DNA of 64,000 nt from Candidatus Methanoperedentaceae archaeon (GCA_003104905.1 PQAS01000021.1:24070-88069); one strand, 5' to 3'. Shown: positions 16,301-24,187, counted from the first letter of the stretch. Notes: generated by a model not told the origin, from the letters alone. Numbers and translations: made by a program.

Positions 16301-17678
16301 TACTCTGACCGGTGCGACAGTTTCCAACTCCACACTCGATAATGTGACCGTGAGCGGCACAAGTACGATAACGGATGTTGCCAGCCTGAGCGATATTATC
16401 CTTTCAGGCGTAACAGTAATCGGCAGCCCGGCTTATGAATATGAAGGCGTAATTTCAGCCACAAGTACCGGATGGGCGCTGTACAAGACCATAAATTTCA
16501 CACAAGTTTATGAAAGCGTACGCATATCGCAGCTGGTAATTGAACAGAGCCAGGATAAGATTATTCCGAAAAATATACTTACCCCGGTAAATGACAGCAG
16601 TATGGGTACTTCGATGGGCTTTGCAATGTCTGTTCTTCTCACAAATGATATGAAAGTGAACATAACGGAGACTTACATAAATCCTGATGGTGCAGCATTA
16701 TCTTCAGGAACAAAGCTTGGAAATTTCATTGTCGTCCGGAGCAATGATACGGCTGCATCTAATGTGACAAACCATACGCTGAGATTATATTTCGACACTG
16801 ATCCGGCCACTTACAATGGCGGTGTTGCGATGTATTATTATAATACGACCACCCTGGCCTGGGAAAAACTCACCACAACAGCCAGCGGAAATCTGAGCGG
16901 CAGATGGTATGTGGAAGCGTCGCCAAACCACTTCAGCACCTTCGCATTGGCGGGTACAACCACAAGCAGCGGTGACGGCAGCACCAGCGGTGGAGGCGGC
17001 GGAGGCGGCGGTGGAGGCGGAGGCGGCAAATCCGCTGAGAACCAGTCCAATATCGAAGTAATTGAAAAATATGATGTGCAGATATTAAAGGATGCTTTAA
17101 CATCCATCATGTTCAGGGATCCCAAGAATCCGATATTGTTCGTCAATATCACAGGCAACGCCAGCCTTGGTGTAGTCACGACATCGATAGAAGTATTGAA
17201 GGGTACTTCGACAACTGTGAGTGCAGCGCCGACCGGGCTTGTATATAAGAATGTAAACATCTGGGTCGGAACTTCCGGCATGGCAGTTCCAAAGAACATC
17301 AAGGAAGCCCGTATCAAATTCAAAGTAGATAACTCATGGATGAGTACGAACGGTGTTGCCTCAAAAGATATCGTGCTGTTGAAATGGGACGGAAGCAGCT
17401 GGATACAGCTTGAGACAAAGGAATTGTCCAAAGACAGCACCAACACATACCTGGAAGGAAAGACCAATTCCTTCTCACCATTTGCAATAACCGCAAAGTT
17501 GGCAGCTGAAAAACCCACTGTCACAGGAACACCAACTCCTGCCGGGTCGCCTACACCTGCAGGTACACCTCCTGCGCCGGCCGAGGAGTCGAGTATTATG
17601 ACATGGATAATCGGCCTGATCATTTTAGTGATCATCGGTGCTGCCGTGTATTTCCTGGTGGTGAAAAAGAATGAGTGA
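13314..17678 (+). CDS. Giant S-layer-like surface protein with PGF-pre-PGF domain
   Basis: A 1454-residue exported protein. Residues 1-30 form a signal peptide (MRRKENN, a long hydrophobic core, then cleavage near VNA). The body is rich in Asn, Thr and Ser with many N-glycosylation sequons. A carboxypeptidase-regulatory-like domain lies at about residues 603-693; residues about 885-1040 form a short-period repeat that could fold as a beta-solenoid; a run of 13 glycines (1226-1238) precedes a PGF-pre-PGF domain (about 1256-1396), a Thr/Pro linker and a C-terminal membrane helix (about 1428-1450) with a Lys-rich end. It lacks the PGF triplet, so it is likely helix-anchored, not archaeosortase-processed. 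ATG 13314 lies 11 bases after GGAGG; ATG 13305 is only 2 bases after it. Confidence 0.85.
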   Translation: MRRKENNLWNVLRIVIILLLFGMAAGTVNAATQAGVGAADAGNNITLSVNTATSLTSVPILLTINMTNASANGNAFNINVTGAPTVNVNNSGFDNTTTNVTNMANITFPIVSIVPTGFFSVTITNPQNVSETATLTGFKFVNSTAIIATNTTVTYYNGSIPTSIPTSVYYFFNGTSIKISVKTIAKMDNVTANYTNVTGGKGFNITGQNQSGDWYYNITNVTATTAAAATPSIININLTVNNQNLTVIQPFVALMNFNPSNLDPTLGGATTDWTTITDFTNILNLTFEKASLGKIVFNSPINLADYTTALALANLGQNLKLSQNNISLNSAAQALAAMNVSASLTMYGLYLPGLPAILSEGQMIVQQGNDTGGEVSGLNYNTATRDLTFIVSGWSDYTIFALTNESVSAQADSVSKLSMRLLGKPNTIYIVNSNRSNESVNGNSVPYNLTTDANGTIGFNVTSNLIGTANVSATNGTNVSYNNKVVFTQVFGTNVTLTSISGLNASTRPGINATYLLLLTNAGESSDTFNMTIAGDASSVQSLNITSVLLGAGASRTISLNVTNTTQGIVRINVTATSAANSSTKAFVNTSTYVTLSNPDVPVAYWGNVTVNGVLKSANVSVYGSDGVKVANTTSNADGSYLISVPWDDLDTVQDEGVNVSETITFNVNNISVHSRVIGFSGTNNNLDLAMNNGTLTGSIIKKGTIIGISGASLNFTNATFGSVVTTTDALGIYTVSLYPVKYTINVSKAGYSSNNTINATVVSGSSTIIPDILLSANTVTVTANRTVGSADSGQNVSFNLTVVNTGDNATFSVLTSKTNASMVVTNNTIPGTLLLNTTTSTGYVVVEVNNTNFGGWPLTITISNISQSKNASVTLNAIIRNASAIYTNVSSTVDNNSNVSGGATLVNSNITEGANIIGATIVNSNVTNGADVQGNSTLITDSTVTGDLTVITDNSVIKGTYSDSNVDNSTIGGSTVDSSNLTTSIITGNALVINSTLTGATVSNSTLDNVTVSGTSTITDVASLSDIILSGVTVIGSPAYEYEGVISATSTGWALYKTINFTQVYESVRISQLVIEQSQDKIIPKNILTPVNDSSMGTSMGFAMSVLLTNDMKVNITETYINPDGAALSSGTKLGNFIVVRSNDTAASNVTNHTLRLYFDTDPATYNGGVAMYYYNTTTLAWEKLTTTASGNLSGRWYVEASPNHFSTFALAGTTTSSGDGSTSGGGGGGGGGGGGGKSAENQSNIEVIEKYDVQILKDALTSIMFRDPKNPILFVNITGNASLGVVTTSIEVLKGTSTTVSAAPTGLVYKNVNIWVGTSGMAVPKNIKEARIKFKVDNSWMSTNGVASKDIVLLKWDGSSWIQLETKELSKDSTNTYLEGKTNSFSPFAITAKLAAEKPTVTGTPTPAGSPTPAGTPPAPAEESSIMTWIIGLIILVIIGAAVYFLVVKKNE

Positions 17679-17685
17679 GAATTCG

Positions 17686-17712
17686 GGGGCTTTATGCCCC
17701 ATATTTTATTGT
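17686..17712 (+). terminator. GC-rich stem-loop followed by AT-rich tract
   Basis: GGGGC (17686-17690) pairs with GCCCC (17696-17700) across TTTAT, followed by ATATTTTATT. It lies just after the surface-protein stop and before the cytochrome gene's own leader, so the two genes are probably separate transcripts at least in part. Confidence 0.6.
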
Positions 17713-17767
17713 CATAAAATTTTGGTAACTAAAAAGGAGATTAAAGGAAACGAAGGAGGATAAAATT

Positions 17768-20491
17768 ATGAGAAAAGGAATTATATTAGGAATAGGGATT
17801 TTGATAATACTGCTTGCGCTGGCAGGGACAGGAAGTGCGAAAACTGCTTATGGAGTTAGTTGCGCCTATTGCCATCCGGGCGGTGCTCCCCCCGCATTAA
17901 CTGCAGAAGGAATGAATTATAAATATAATCATGCATTTGATGGCACAGCAATCCCTTCAGTTGTTACGGGTTGCCTTGAATGTCATTCAGATTTGACTTC
18001 ATTCTTGCCATTGACGTCAAATGGCTCGTTTTATAATGAAACCCACAGATACAACGCCACAACCCTGGCAGCTAATATTTCCGCAGCGCCTGGATGTGCC
18101 AACTGCCATGGGAATGTTAGCGCGGACAATTTCACAATTAAAACAGGCACTCCAACTTACACGAACTCTTCATTGTGCAAAACCTGCCATGAGAAGAAAT
18201 ACAATGATTGGTACAGCACAATGCACCGCGTCATGTTGACAACAAACACTTCAGGTGCGGTGATGAATCTCACGGTTCCTGATGGTAAGAACTGGACCAC
18301 TACGAATGTATCGTATATGATCGTGGGTAAAACATCATTCTATTACTTGAACGAGACTGGTCAATTCTTCTCAAAATATTATACTGCAAATAGTACATTT
18401 GCTTCTTACAGCGGAAGTTATTCCTGCGGAGGCTGCCACACCACAAATTATAGTGCAACTGGCAACCAGAGCGGTTTATCAGGTATAGTAGGAACGTGGA
18501 CTGAAGAAGGAATCACATGCGAGAACTGCCACGGGCCCGGAGGCAACGGCCATCAGGTAACGATCAATAAGACCGGTGGAGATTGCAACAAATGCCATTA
18601 CGGTGACAGCAGACAGGGACAGGCATTGACGAACAAACATGCTACCGGCCCTGCCGAAGAATCCATGTCCCGCAGCTGTACCCAGTGCCATTCTCCGTAT
18701 GACAGGTATATGACAGGATATGCGGCATCACTTGAAACTGCTGCAAATGTAACATGTTTCGTATGCCACAATCCTCACGGTACCACAGACGACAAGTATG
18801 CAGCTCTGCTCTCGCCAGGAGGTTTCAACAATACCACCTATGCCGAAGTTGGAGACGTGAAATTAGGCTTCTTTAACGCAACTGCGAGCAATGTCAGCAG
18901 GTTTAACAATGGAAGCACGTTCACAGGAACGAATGCTTCGCTTACAGCAGGGAACGACATATATGATAATCTGAGCCTTATCAATTTGCTGTATACTGGA
19001 AACTCCCCAAAAACCTATGGTACCAGTTTGAAAGATGGCGGCTATGGTAATGGAAGCATTGACCTGACAGGCCGCCCCGATTCTGAGAAACTGTGCTCAT
19101 TGTGCCATTACAGGCATGGTATTGCCCATATAAGAGAGGTGAACCTTACTCACGGCAGAAATGATGCATCAGACGCCGAATGGGCAACATGCACGGACTG
19201 CCACAATTCGGGCAGCAAGGCCGATCATTCATTCGATGCATATAATGCAACGAACTATCCAAAGAGTACATGTTCAAAGGGCACTAATTGCCATGTTACA
19301 AGTTCGGAGAACGTGACTTTGAGCAACCTTTCAATAGTGCCGATAGAAACTGAATGGAATGCAAGCCTGCATAATGAAAAGGAAAATGGGGTTTATTACA
19401 CCAGCAATTATTATAACAACAGTTCATGCAATAAATGCCATTCGCCGACAAATTGGGATCCTGCGAATGAAAGTGGTCTAGTAGCTCAAAAGGACTTCAA
19501 GGGTATCACATGCGCCGTCTGTCATGACATCCACAATATGGGTGGCTCGATCAACTCATCCGGCTTAAAATATAGCTGGTACAATCGTGATGCCAGTTAT
19601 TCAAGCTCAAGCAACAGATACAGCGCCAATTACACATTGATGGCTAATACCACAGAACTGTGCGGCAACTGTCATTCTAATGTCAAAATAGATGGACAAG
19701 GGCCAGGCTGGAACGGAACAAACAGCAACCCTACAAGTCCACACGGCTGGCCGGCAAAGGATATATTCGTTGGTTCATGGAAGCAGTCAGGCATGTTGAA
19801 ATACGAATGCATTGATTGCCACATGTATATCAACAAGACAAATGCTACCGGATATCAGCTGGTTGATGCCAATAAGACGACAGGACACAGTTTTGCTGTG
19901 GACGCCACAGGACTACAGAACACCTCAAAATGTAATGTATGCCATGAAAATGGAACAGCTATCGATACTATCCAGGTCGTGGTAAATAAGATACAGGCAG
20001 ACACCATTGCAAAGCACACAACTGTTAATGCGACAGTTACTGCGGCACTGGAGAATTATAAGAGTTATGGCGGTATAAAGACCCTCAGCGCCAGTAAGAT
20101 CGCTCAGGCATACTGGAATGTAAATCTTGTAAAGTCCGATGAAAGCTGGGGCGTGCATGACCCTATAGGAACCAATCAGCTTCTTGACGACGCTCTTGTC
20201 CTTGCAGCGGCATCAAATAGTTCACTTGGTATGGCTGTGACCTCAAATGTGGACCTGATAACAGGCTGGAACCTGGTATCTCTTAACGGTACACCCGCAG
20301 ACACCACGCCATCATCGGTGATGAACTCGGTGAAAACCAACATAACCGTGGTATGGACATATAATGCCACAGGAGCGGTATGGGAACTGTATGATCCTTT
20401 AATGCCCTCTGCGCTCAATACTCTTAAGAGCATGGTGCAGGGCAAAGGATACTGGATATACGCAACACAGGGCTGTAAGTGGACTGTTTAA
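17768..20491 (+). CDS. Large secreted multiheme c-type cytochrome, 17 heme motifs
   Basis: A 907-residue cytochrome with a signal peptide (residues 1-24) and 16 CXXCH motifs between residues about 32 and 727, plus one CX5CH motif (CSKGTNCH, near residue 502), so up to 17 hemes. About 110 residues separate motifs 9 and 10. The last 180 residues lack heme motifs and end in a domain with GWNLVSLNG and GKGYWIYA, seen in archaeal surface proteins. Many N-x-S/T sequons fit an exported glycoprotein. There is no membrane helix or PGF signal at the C-terminus. GGAGG lies before the ATG with good spacing. Its place between two surface-protein genes suggests transfer of electrons across the cell wall, by analogy with ANME and Methanoperedens cytochromes. 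Confidence 0.92.
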   Translation: MRKGIILGIGILIILLALAGTGSAKTAYGVSCAYCHPGGAPPALTAEGMNYKYNHAFDGTAIPSVVTGCLECHSDLTSFLPLTSNGSFYNETHRYNATTLAANISAAPGCANCHGNVSADNFTIKTGTPTYTNSSLCKTCHEKKYNDWYSTMHRVMLTTNTSGAVMNLTVPDGKNWTTTNVSYMIVGKTSFYYLNETGQFFSKYYTANSTFASYSGSYSCGGCHTTNYSATGNQSGLSGIVGTWTEEGITCENCHGPGGNGHQVTINKTGGDCNKCHYGDSRQGQALTNKHATGPAEESMSRSCTQCHSPYDRYMTGYAASLETAANVTCFVCHNPHGTTDDKYAALLSPGGFNNTTYAEVGDVKLGFFNATASNVSRFNNGSTFTGTNASLTAGNDIYDNLSLINLLYTGNSPKTYGTSLKDGGYGNGSIDLTGRPDSEKLCSLCHYRHGIAHIREVNLTHGRNDASDAEWATCTDCHNSGSKADHSFDAYNATNYPKSTCSKGTNCHVTSSENVTLSNLSIVPIETEWNASLHNEKENGVYYTSNYYNNSSCNKCHSPTNWDPANESGLVAQKDFKGITCAVCHDIHNMGGSINSSGLKYSWYNRDASYSSSSNRYSANYTLMANTTELCGNCHSNVKIDGQGPGWNGTNSNPTSPHGWPAKDIFVGSWKQSGMLKYECIDCHMYINKTNATGYQLVDANKTTGHSFAVDATGLQNTSKCNVCHENGTAIDTIQVVVNKIQADTIAKHTTVNATVTAALENYKSYGGIKTLSASKIAQAYWNVNLVKSDESWGVHDPIGTNQLLDDALVLAAASNSSLGMAVTSNVDLITGWNLVSLNGTPADTTPSSVMNSVKTNITVVWTYNATGAVWELYDPLMPSALNTLKSMVQGKGYWIYATQGCKWTV

Positions 20492-20508
20492 GTCCACTTT
20501 TAATTTTT
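20477..20508 (+). terminator. Perfect 9-bp stem-loop straddling the cytochrome stop codon
   Basis: AAGTGGACT (20477-20485) pairs perfectly with AGTCCACTT (20491-20499); the loop GTTTA contains most of the TAA stop. TTTTAATTTTTT follows, then the ribosome-binding site of the next gene. It can act as a terminator or reduce read-through to the downstream PGF gene. Confidence 0.65.
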
Positions 20509-20521
20509 TAGGAGTGACAGA

Positions 20522-21550
20522 ATGAAAAAATGTATTTTATTTTTTTTAGTATTGCTTTTGATCCCCTCAGTGCAGGCTATGCCGAGTGCTACGTCATACT
20601 GGGGTATCGTGAGTATTGACGGGATCACAAAATCAAATGCGCTGGTAACAGTGTATGATTCTTCAGGAATAGAAGTTGCAAGCGCAACGAGCCTTCAGGA
20701 TGCCACATACCAGGTAACAGTGAAATGGGATGATTTGTCCACCCCGGCTATTGATGAAGGTGTTGTGGATAACGAAATGATCACTTTCAAGGTAGACGGC
20801 AAGACAGCAGGATCGAGGGCAATTGACGCTAAAGGGACAAACAATAAACTTGATCTTTCTGTAACAGATTCCTCCTCATCGGGAGGCTCTTCAGGAGGCT
20901 CTTCGGGAGGCGGCGGGGGAGTAGTCTCTGCGGAACCTTATGAAAACATTATGAAAAAAGAATCAAAGGATGGACCCCTGGCAAAAGATATTTCAAAAAC
21001 ATTCAGTTTCACAACTCCGGAATTACCCGTTTCCCAGATTGCCATAACCAGCAATATCAATACGGAAACGATAAGTGTCCAGGTCGAGCTTCTTAAGAAT
21101 AGATCAACTCTGGTAAAAGAAGATGCGCCCGGAAATGTATATGAATATCTGAATATCTGGGCGGGTACGTCAGGTTTTGCAGTGCCCAAGAATATTAAGG
21201 AGGCGGTTGTAAAATTCAAACTTGAGAGTTCCCGGATAACATCAAAAGGCTTAACAGATGGGGATATTGCAATGCTGAAATGGAACGGGACACAGTGGGT
21301 CTCACTTGTTACTGAGAAAACAAACAGTGATAGCAAGTACACGTACTTTGAGTCAAAGACAAACGCATTTTCCCCATTTGCAATATCAGGTGTTAAAGGG
21401 ACAACAGTGTCAACAGCGGTGCCTGAGGCGGCCGAAGTGACAGCGCAAAAACCGGAAGCAACTGCGACCACGAAAGAAGCGCCTGGATTCGGTTTAGTTC
21501 TTGCATTTGCGGGATTGATGGCGGTAGTTTTAAGAAAGAGAAGCAATTAG
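20522..21550 (+). CDS. PGF-CTERM surface protein with PGF-pre-PGF domain
   Basis: A 342-residue exported protein with signal peptide (residues 1-19, ending VQA), an N-terminal carboxypeptidase-regulatory-like domain (about 24-118) closely resembling one in the giant surface protein upstream, a Ser/Gly-rich linker, a PGF-pre-PGF domain (about 140-295) and a C-terminal sorting signal: Thr-rich spacer, PGFG, a hydrophobic helix and LRKRSN. This tripartite signal is the substrate mark of archaeosortase A, which replaces it with a lipid anchor. AGGAGTGA lies just before the ATG. A T-rich tract after the stop (21553-21575) is a probable terminator. Likely an S-layer-associated partner of the cytochrome. 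Confidence 0.88.
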   Translation: MKKCILFFLVLLLIPSVQAMPSATSYWGIVSIDGITKSNALVTVYDSSGIEVASATSLQDATYQVTVKWDDLSTPAIDEGVVDNEMITFKVDGKTAGSRAIDAKGTNNKLDLSVTDSSSSGGSSGGSSGGGGGVVSAEPYENIMKKESKDGPLAKDISKTFSFTTPELPVSQIAITSNINTETISVQVELLKNRSTLVKEDAPGNVYEYLNIWAGTSGFAVPKNIKEAVVKFKLESSRITSKGLTDGDIAMLKWNGTQWVSLVTEKTNSDSKYTYFESKTNAFSPFAISGVKGTTVSTAVPEAAEVTAQKPEATATTKEAPGFGLVLAFAGLMAVVLRKRSN

Positions 21551-21628
21551 CTCTCTTTTTTTATACTTTTTTTATAAAATATTTTGTCGATATTACCTGT
21601 TGAGCAATCTTTTCAATAAATATGAAGA

Positions 21629-22084
21629 TCAAAGATATGTATATCGGCTAAAAGTCGCTGCCTGCCCGGCATATTCTTTATTTTCATCAACGATATTCCA
21701 GACAGTACCCTTTTCAATCATGAAGCGCCGGCCACTCCTGGAAATTCGTACACCGCGGTAGGTATCGATATAGCCATTGAGCCTTACCTGTTCCAGCAGT
21801 TTCCCGCGATCTTCACGGTTTACAGGTTCTGCAGTGAGGCGCGATGGTGTTTTGGTAAATTCTTCCCATGTCATCTCCCACAGGTCAAGAGCTGCCTGGT
21901 TGCCGTAGTTCAATATGGGATCATCCTGGGTTCCGTGGGAGAGAACCACGAATGGCTGGAAGAAAACTGCCCTGCAGCGCTCCGGCCCTGGAGGTAGAAG
22001 CTGCCTTCCTGTCCAGAGTAAGTAGCTTTGCAGGAGTTGATCAACATGAATTTTCAAACGTGGATCATTAAATGGAAGAAACAT
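21629..22084 (-). CDS. MEKHLA-domain (PAS-like) protein
   Basis: A 151-residue single-domain protein. The sequence around VDQLLQSYLLWTG near the N-terminus, the SHGTQDDPILNYGNQAALD segment and the C-terminal MIEKGTVWNIVDENKEY match the MEKHLA domain, which is related to PAS sensor domains and best known from plants, cyanobacteria and other bacteria. It starts five bases after the pcc1 stop, so it is last in the rpsO-recJ-pcc1 transcript. Its codons are richer in G and C than those of its neighbours, which fits acquisition by transfer. It may bind a small ligand, but no function is known here. Confidence 0.75.
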   Translation of the reverse strand: MFLPFNDPRLKIHVDQLLQSYLLWTGRQLLPPGPERCRAVFFQPFVVLSHGTQDDPILNYGNQAALDLWEMTWEEFTKTPSRLTAEPVNREDRGKLLEQVRLNGYIDTYRGVRISRSGRRFMIEKGTVWNIVDENKEYAGQAATFSRYTYL

Positions 22085-22089
22085 GGATA

Positions 22090-22329
22090 TCAGTCTTTTT
22101 GCGATCCTGAATTTAGTATTTCATATGCGATTTTTGCGTTCATCAGATAATCATCAACCGAAGAAAGGATGGTCCCAACTTTTTCTCCGTCGAATATTAC
22201 TGTGGCAGAATCGTCCTTTAAAATTGTCTTTATTCCTGAGACATTATCCGGCGCCAGAGATTGGGCAATAATATTGACAAGGTCTTCTGCTCTTTCGCTT
22301 TTGAATGTTAATTTTCCTTTTATCTTCAT
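22090..22329 (-). CDS. pcc1: KEOPS complex subunit Pcc1
   Basis: A 79-residue protein with the Pcc1 fold pattern: KGKLTFKSERAEDLVNIIAQSLAPDN, then a strand-rich middle and a C-terminal helix with SSVDDYLMNAKIAYEIL. Pcc1 forms the dimerisation core of KEOPS, which with Kae1 and Bud32 makes t6A37 in tRNAs that read ANN codons. Its ATG overlaps the upstream nuclease gene by four bases (ATGA), showing translational coupling. The neighbourhood rpsO - RecJ-like - pcc1 is common in euryarchaea. Confidence 0.85.
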   Translation of the reverse strand: MKIKGKLTFKSERAEDLVNIIAQSLAPDNVSGIKTILKDDSATVIFDGEKVGTILSSVDDYLMNAKIAYEILNSGSQKD

Positions 22330-23639
22330 GGCTTCAACTGTTTTTCGATGATCGGATCGATCAGGTCTATGAATTTCATCGCCGTTCCCTTTGGTATCGT
22401 GGCGCCTGATGCCACATCATGTCCTCCGCCCATACCTCCAACAATTTGTGATGCTTCCCTCATGGCGGCTGCCAGGTCAAGTCCAGCATCTACCAATTTC
22501 CTTGTCCCGCGGCCAGAGATCCTGATGATTCCTTCAACCTCATTCAATGTAAGGAAAGGCTTATCGGGATATAAATATCGCGTCATTGTCCCTGCAATGA
22601 TCCCGGTACCTCTTGAATCTTCAAGAAGCACATACCTGAAACTGCGGGCTGACTTGATCTGTGCCTGCGCTTTTTTGACCACACTTATCAAACTGCGCTG
22701 GTTTTCAAGCGCCAGGCTCTTTGCTTCATCAATTACCGAATCATCCCGCATACATAACGAAAGGGCAATTCCTGCCTTGTCGTCTTTACCGCATGCGTTC
22801 AGGATATTTACAAAATCGTATATGTTTTGTATCAATTCTTTGTTCAGGTTATAGTTCTCGCCGATCAGGGAATCTATTGCCGGAATGCTTCCCTGTTTCA
22901 CGAGCTTTAATATGATAGCGGAAGAAAGCTTTATCAATTCTTCTTCTGATAGGTTTCTTAATTCACCTTTTATTCTAAGATCTTCAAGAAAAGCCTTGAT
23001 TTTACCCTTATCACCAGTTATATCAAGATAAGGATCCAAGTTATTCTCAAAGATTTCCTCTAATGGCCCATCCCCCATTCTAAGCCCTTTTCCGGATGTT
23101 ATCGTTTTCTTGCTGATGGCTTCTTCAAGGATAAATTTATTAGTGCCTTTCATTGGCTGCTTATCCCCTATCGCCCCGGCAATAGCAAGCCCTGCAAGGT
23201 CGCTATTGTCCCCCATCTGGCGTGCTACCATATAGGCACCGCAGGCTGCACATAAATCAGTTGAGCCGTCAATACCCACAAGATGCGGGTTGAAATGGAC
23301 ATGTTCAAGTTTTCCTGTTGGCTTATGGTGATCTATTATTATGGCTTCTTTTATTTTTGAGGTTAATTCTACCTGTCCGCTTCCCATGTCGCAAAGGATG
23401 ACAGGTCCATTAGATGTTTTTCCGATCAGGTCTAAAGTGGATTGGTCAAACTGGCTTACTATTGTAGTATGAAAAAGTATATTCTTCCTGTGCAGGGCAT
23501 TGCACATGATCCCGGCAGCAGATAAGCCATCAGCATCGTTATGGGAAATAAGCCTTACGATGTCATGCTCCAGTATGGCTTCTGCTACCTGTCTGCTTAA
23601 AACCTCAAATTCAACGAGGCTTTCCTGTCCATCGGTCAT
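22326..23639 (-). CDS. Archaeal DHH-family RecJ-like nuclease
   Basis: A 437-residue DHH/DHHA1 phosphoesterase. Metal motifs are ISHNDADGLSAAG (about residues 30-42), an ILCDMGSG motif, IIDHHKPTG (about 100-108), and the DHHA1 motif GGGHDVASGATIP near residue 405. Archaeal RecJ-like proteins of this type include the GINS-associated nuclease GAN and mRNA-degrading members; the sequence does not decide which this one is. It lies six bases after rpsO and overlaps pcc1 by four bases. Confidence 0.85.
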   Translation of the reverse strand: MTDGQESLVEFEVLSRQVAEAILEHDIVRLISHNDADGLSAAGIMCNALHRKNILFHTTIVSQFDQSTLDLIGKTSNGPVILCDMGSGQVELTSKIKEAIIIDHHKPTGKLEHVHFNPHLVGIDGSTDLCAACGAYMVARQMGDNSDLAGLAIAGAIGDKQPMKGTNKFILEEAISKKTITSGKGLRMGDGPLEEIFENNLDPYLDITGDKGKIKAFLEDLRIKGELRNLSEEELIKLSSAIILKLVKQGSIPAIDSLIGENYNLNKELIQNIYDFVNILNACGKDDKAGIALSLCMRDDSVIDEAKSLALENQRSLISVVKKAQAQIKSARSFRYVLLEDSRGTGIIAGTMTRYLYPDKPFLTLNEVEGIIRISGRGTRKLVDAGLDLAAAMREASQIVGGMGGGHDVASGATIPKGTAMKFIDLIDPIIEKQLKP

Positions 23640-23645
23640 CGAGAC

Positions 23646-24104
23646 TTATCTGGAAATGAGCATTTCTGCTCTCTGGATAGAGAATTTCCAGTCTGCTGGA
23701 AGTACGCCCTCACGGCGATAATATTTTTCAAGTCGCCTTATTTTTGAAATCTTGTTATTGAGAGAACGCTTGTTGTGTACATCTTTAGGATTCTTAATAA
23801 GGTGTTTATTGAGTTCCAGTACGTTGATTATGATATTATGAATGTCTTCCGGGACTTTTGTAGTAATATCTTTTTCTTTCAATATCTTTACGATTTTCTT
23901 CCCGGTCACAAGTGTGACGTCGGGGACTCCATAACGGTCTCTCAGGATCATACCTATCCTGCTGGAGGAGTTTCCGGCAATTCCGAGCTGCTGTATCGTA
24001 TTCTCAATCTCATCCTTGTTTGTGTTCGACCACTTTGGGGGCTCCGTCCTGATTGGCTTCGTGGACCCTGCCTGACCTTTTCTGCGCGTGTGCATTCTTG
24101 CCAT
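23646..24104 (-). CDS. rps15: Small ribosomal subunit protein S15
   Basis: A 152-residue archaeal S15 (uS15), the normal length for the archaeal/eukaryotic form with its N-terminal extension MARMHTRRKGQAGST. The S15 core binds the 16S rRNA central domain and contains HNIIINVLELNKHL and the basic C-terminal ISKIRRLEKYYRREG. GGAG is placed eight bases before the ATG, and a TATA box (CTTATATAG on the minus strand, about 24150-24160) gives a short leader. First gene of the rps15 - RecJ-like - pcc1 - MEKHLA transcript. Confidence 0.95.
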   Translation of the reverse strand: MARMHTRRKGQAGSTKPIRTEPPKWSNTNKDEIENTIQQLGIAGNSSSRIGMILRDRYGVPDVTLVTGKKIVKILKEKDITTKVPEDIHNIIINVLELNKHLIKNPKDVHNKRSLNNKISKIRRLEKYYRREGVLPADWKFSIQRAEMLISR

Positions 24105-24187
24105 TTAATTTTCTCCAATAATCATTATTTTTAATTGATTTTTCTTTGTCTATATAAGCGAAGGCAACTCATTATGGAGGTTGTATA

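Noticed and set aside
16838..17635. 265-residue minus-strand frame with a polyproline run
   Set aside because: The proline run is the antisense of the glycine tract; the coding strand has a full PGF-pre-PGF domain.
20938..21546. 202-residue minus-strand frame opposite the PGF-CTERM gene
   Set aside because: Antisense of a recognised surface protein with a sorting signal.
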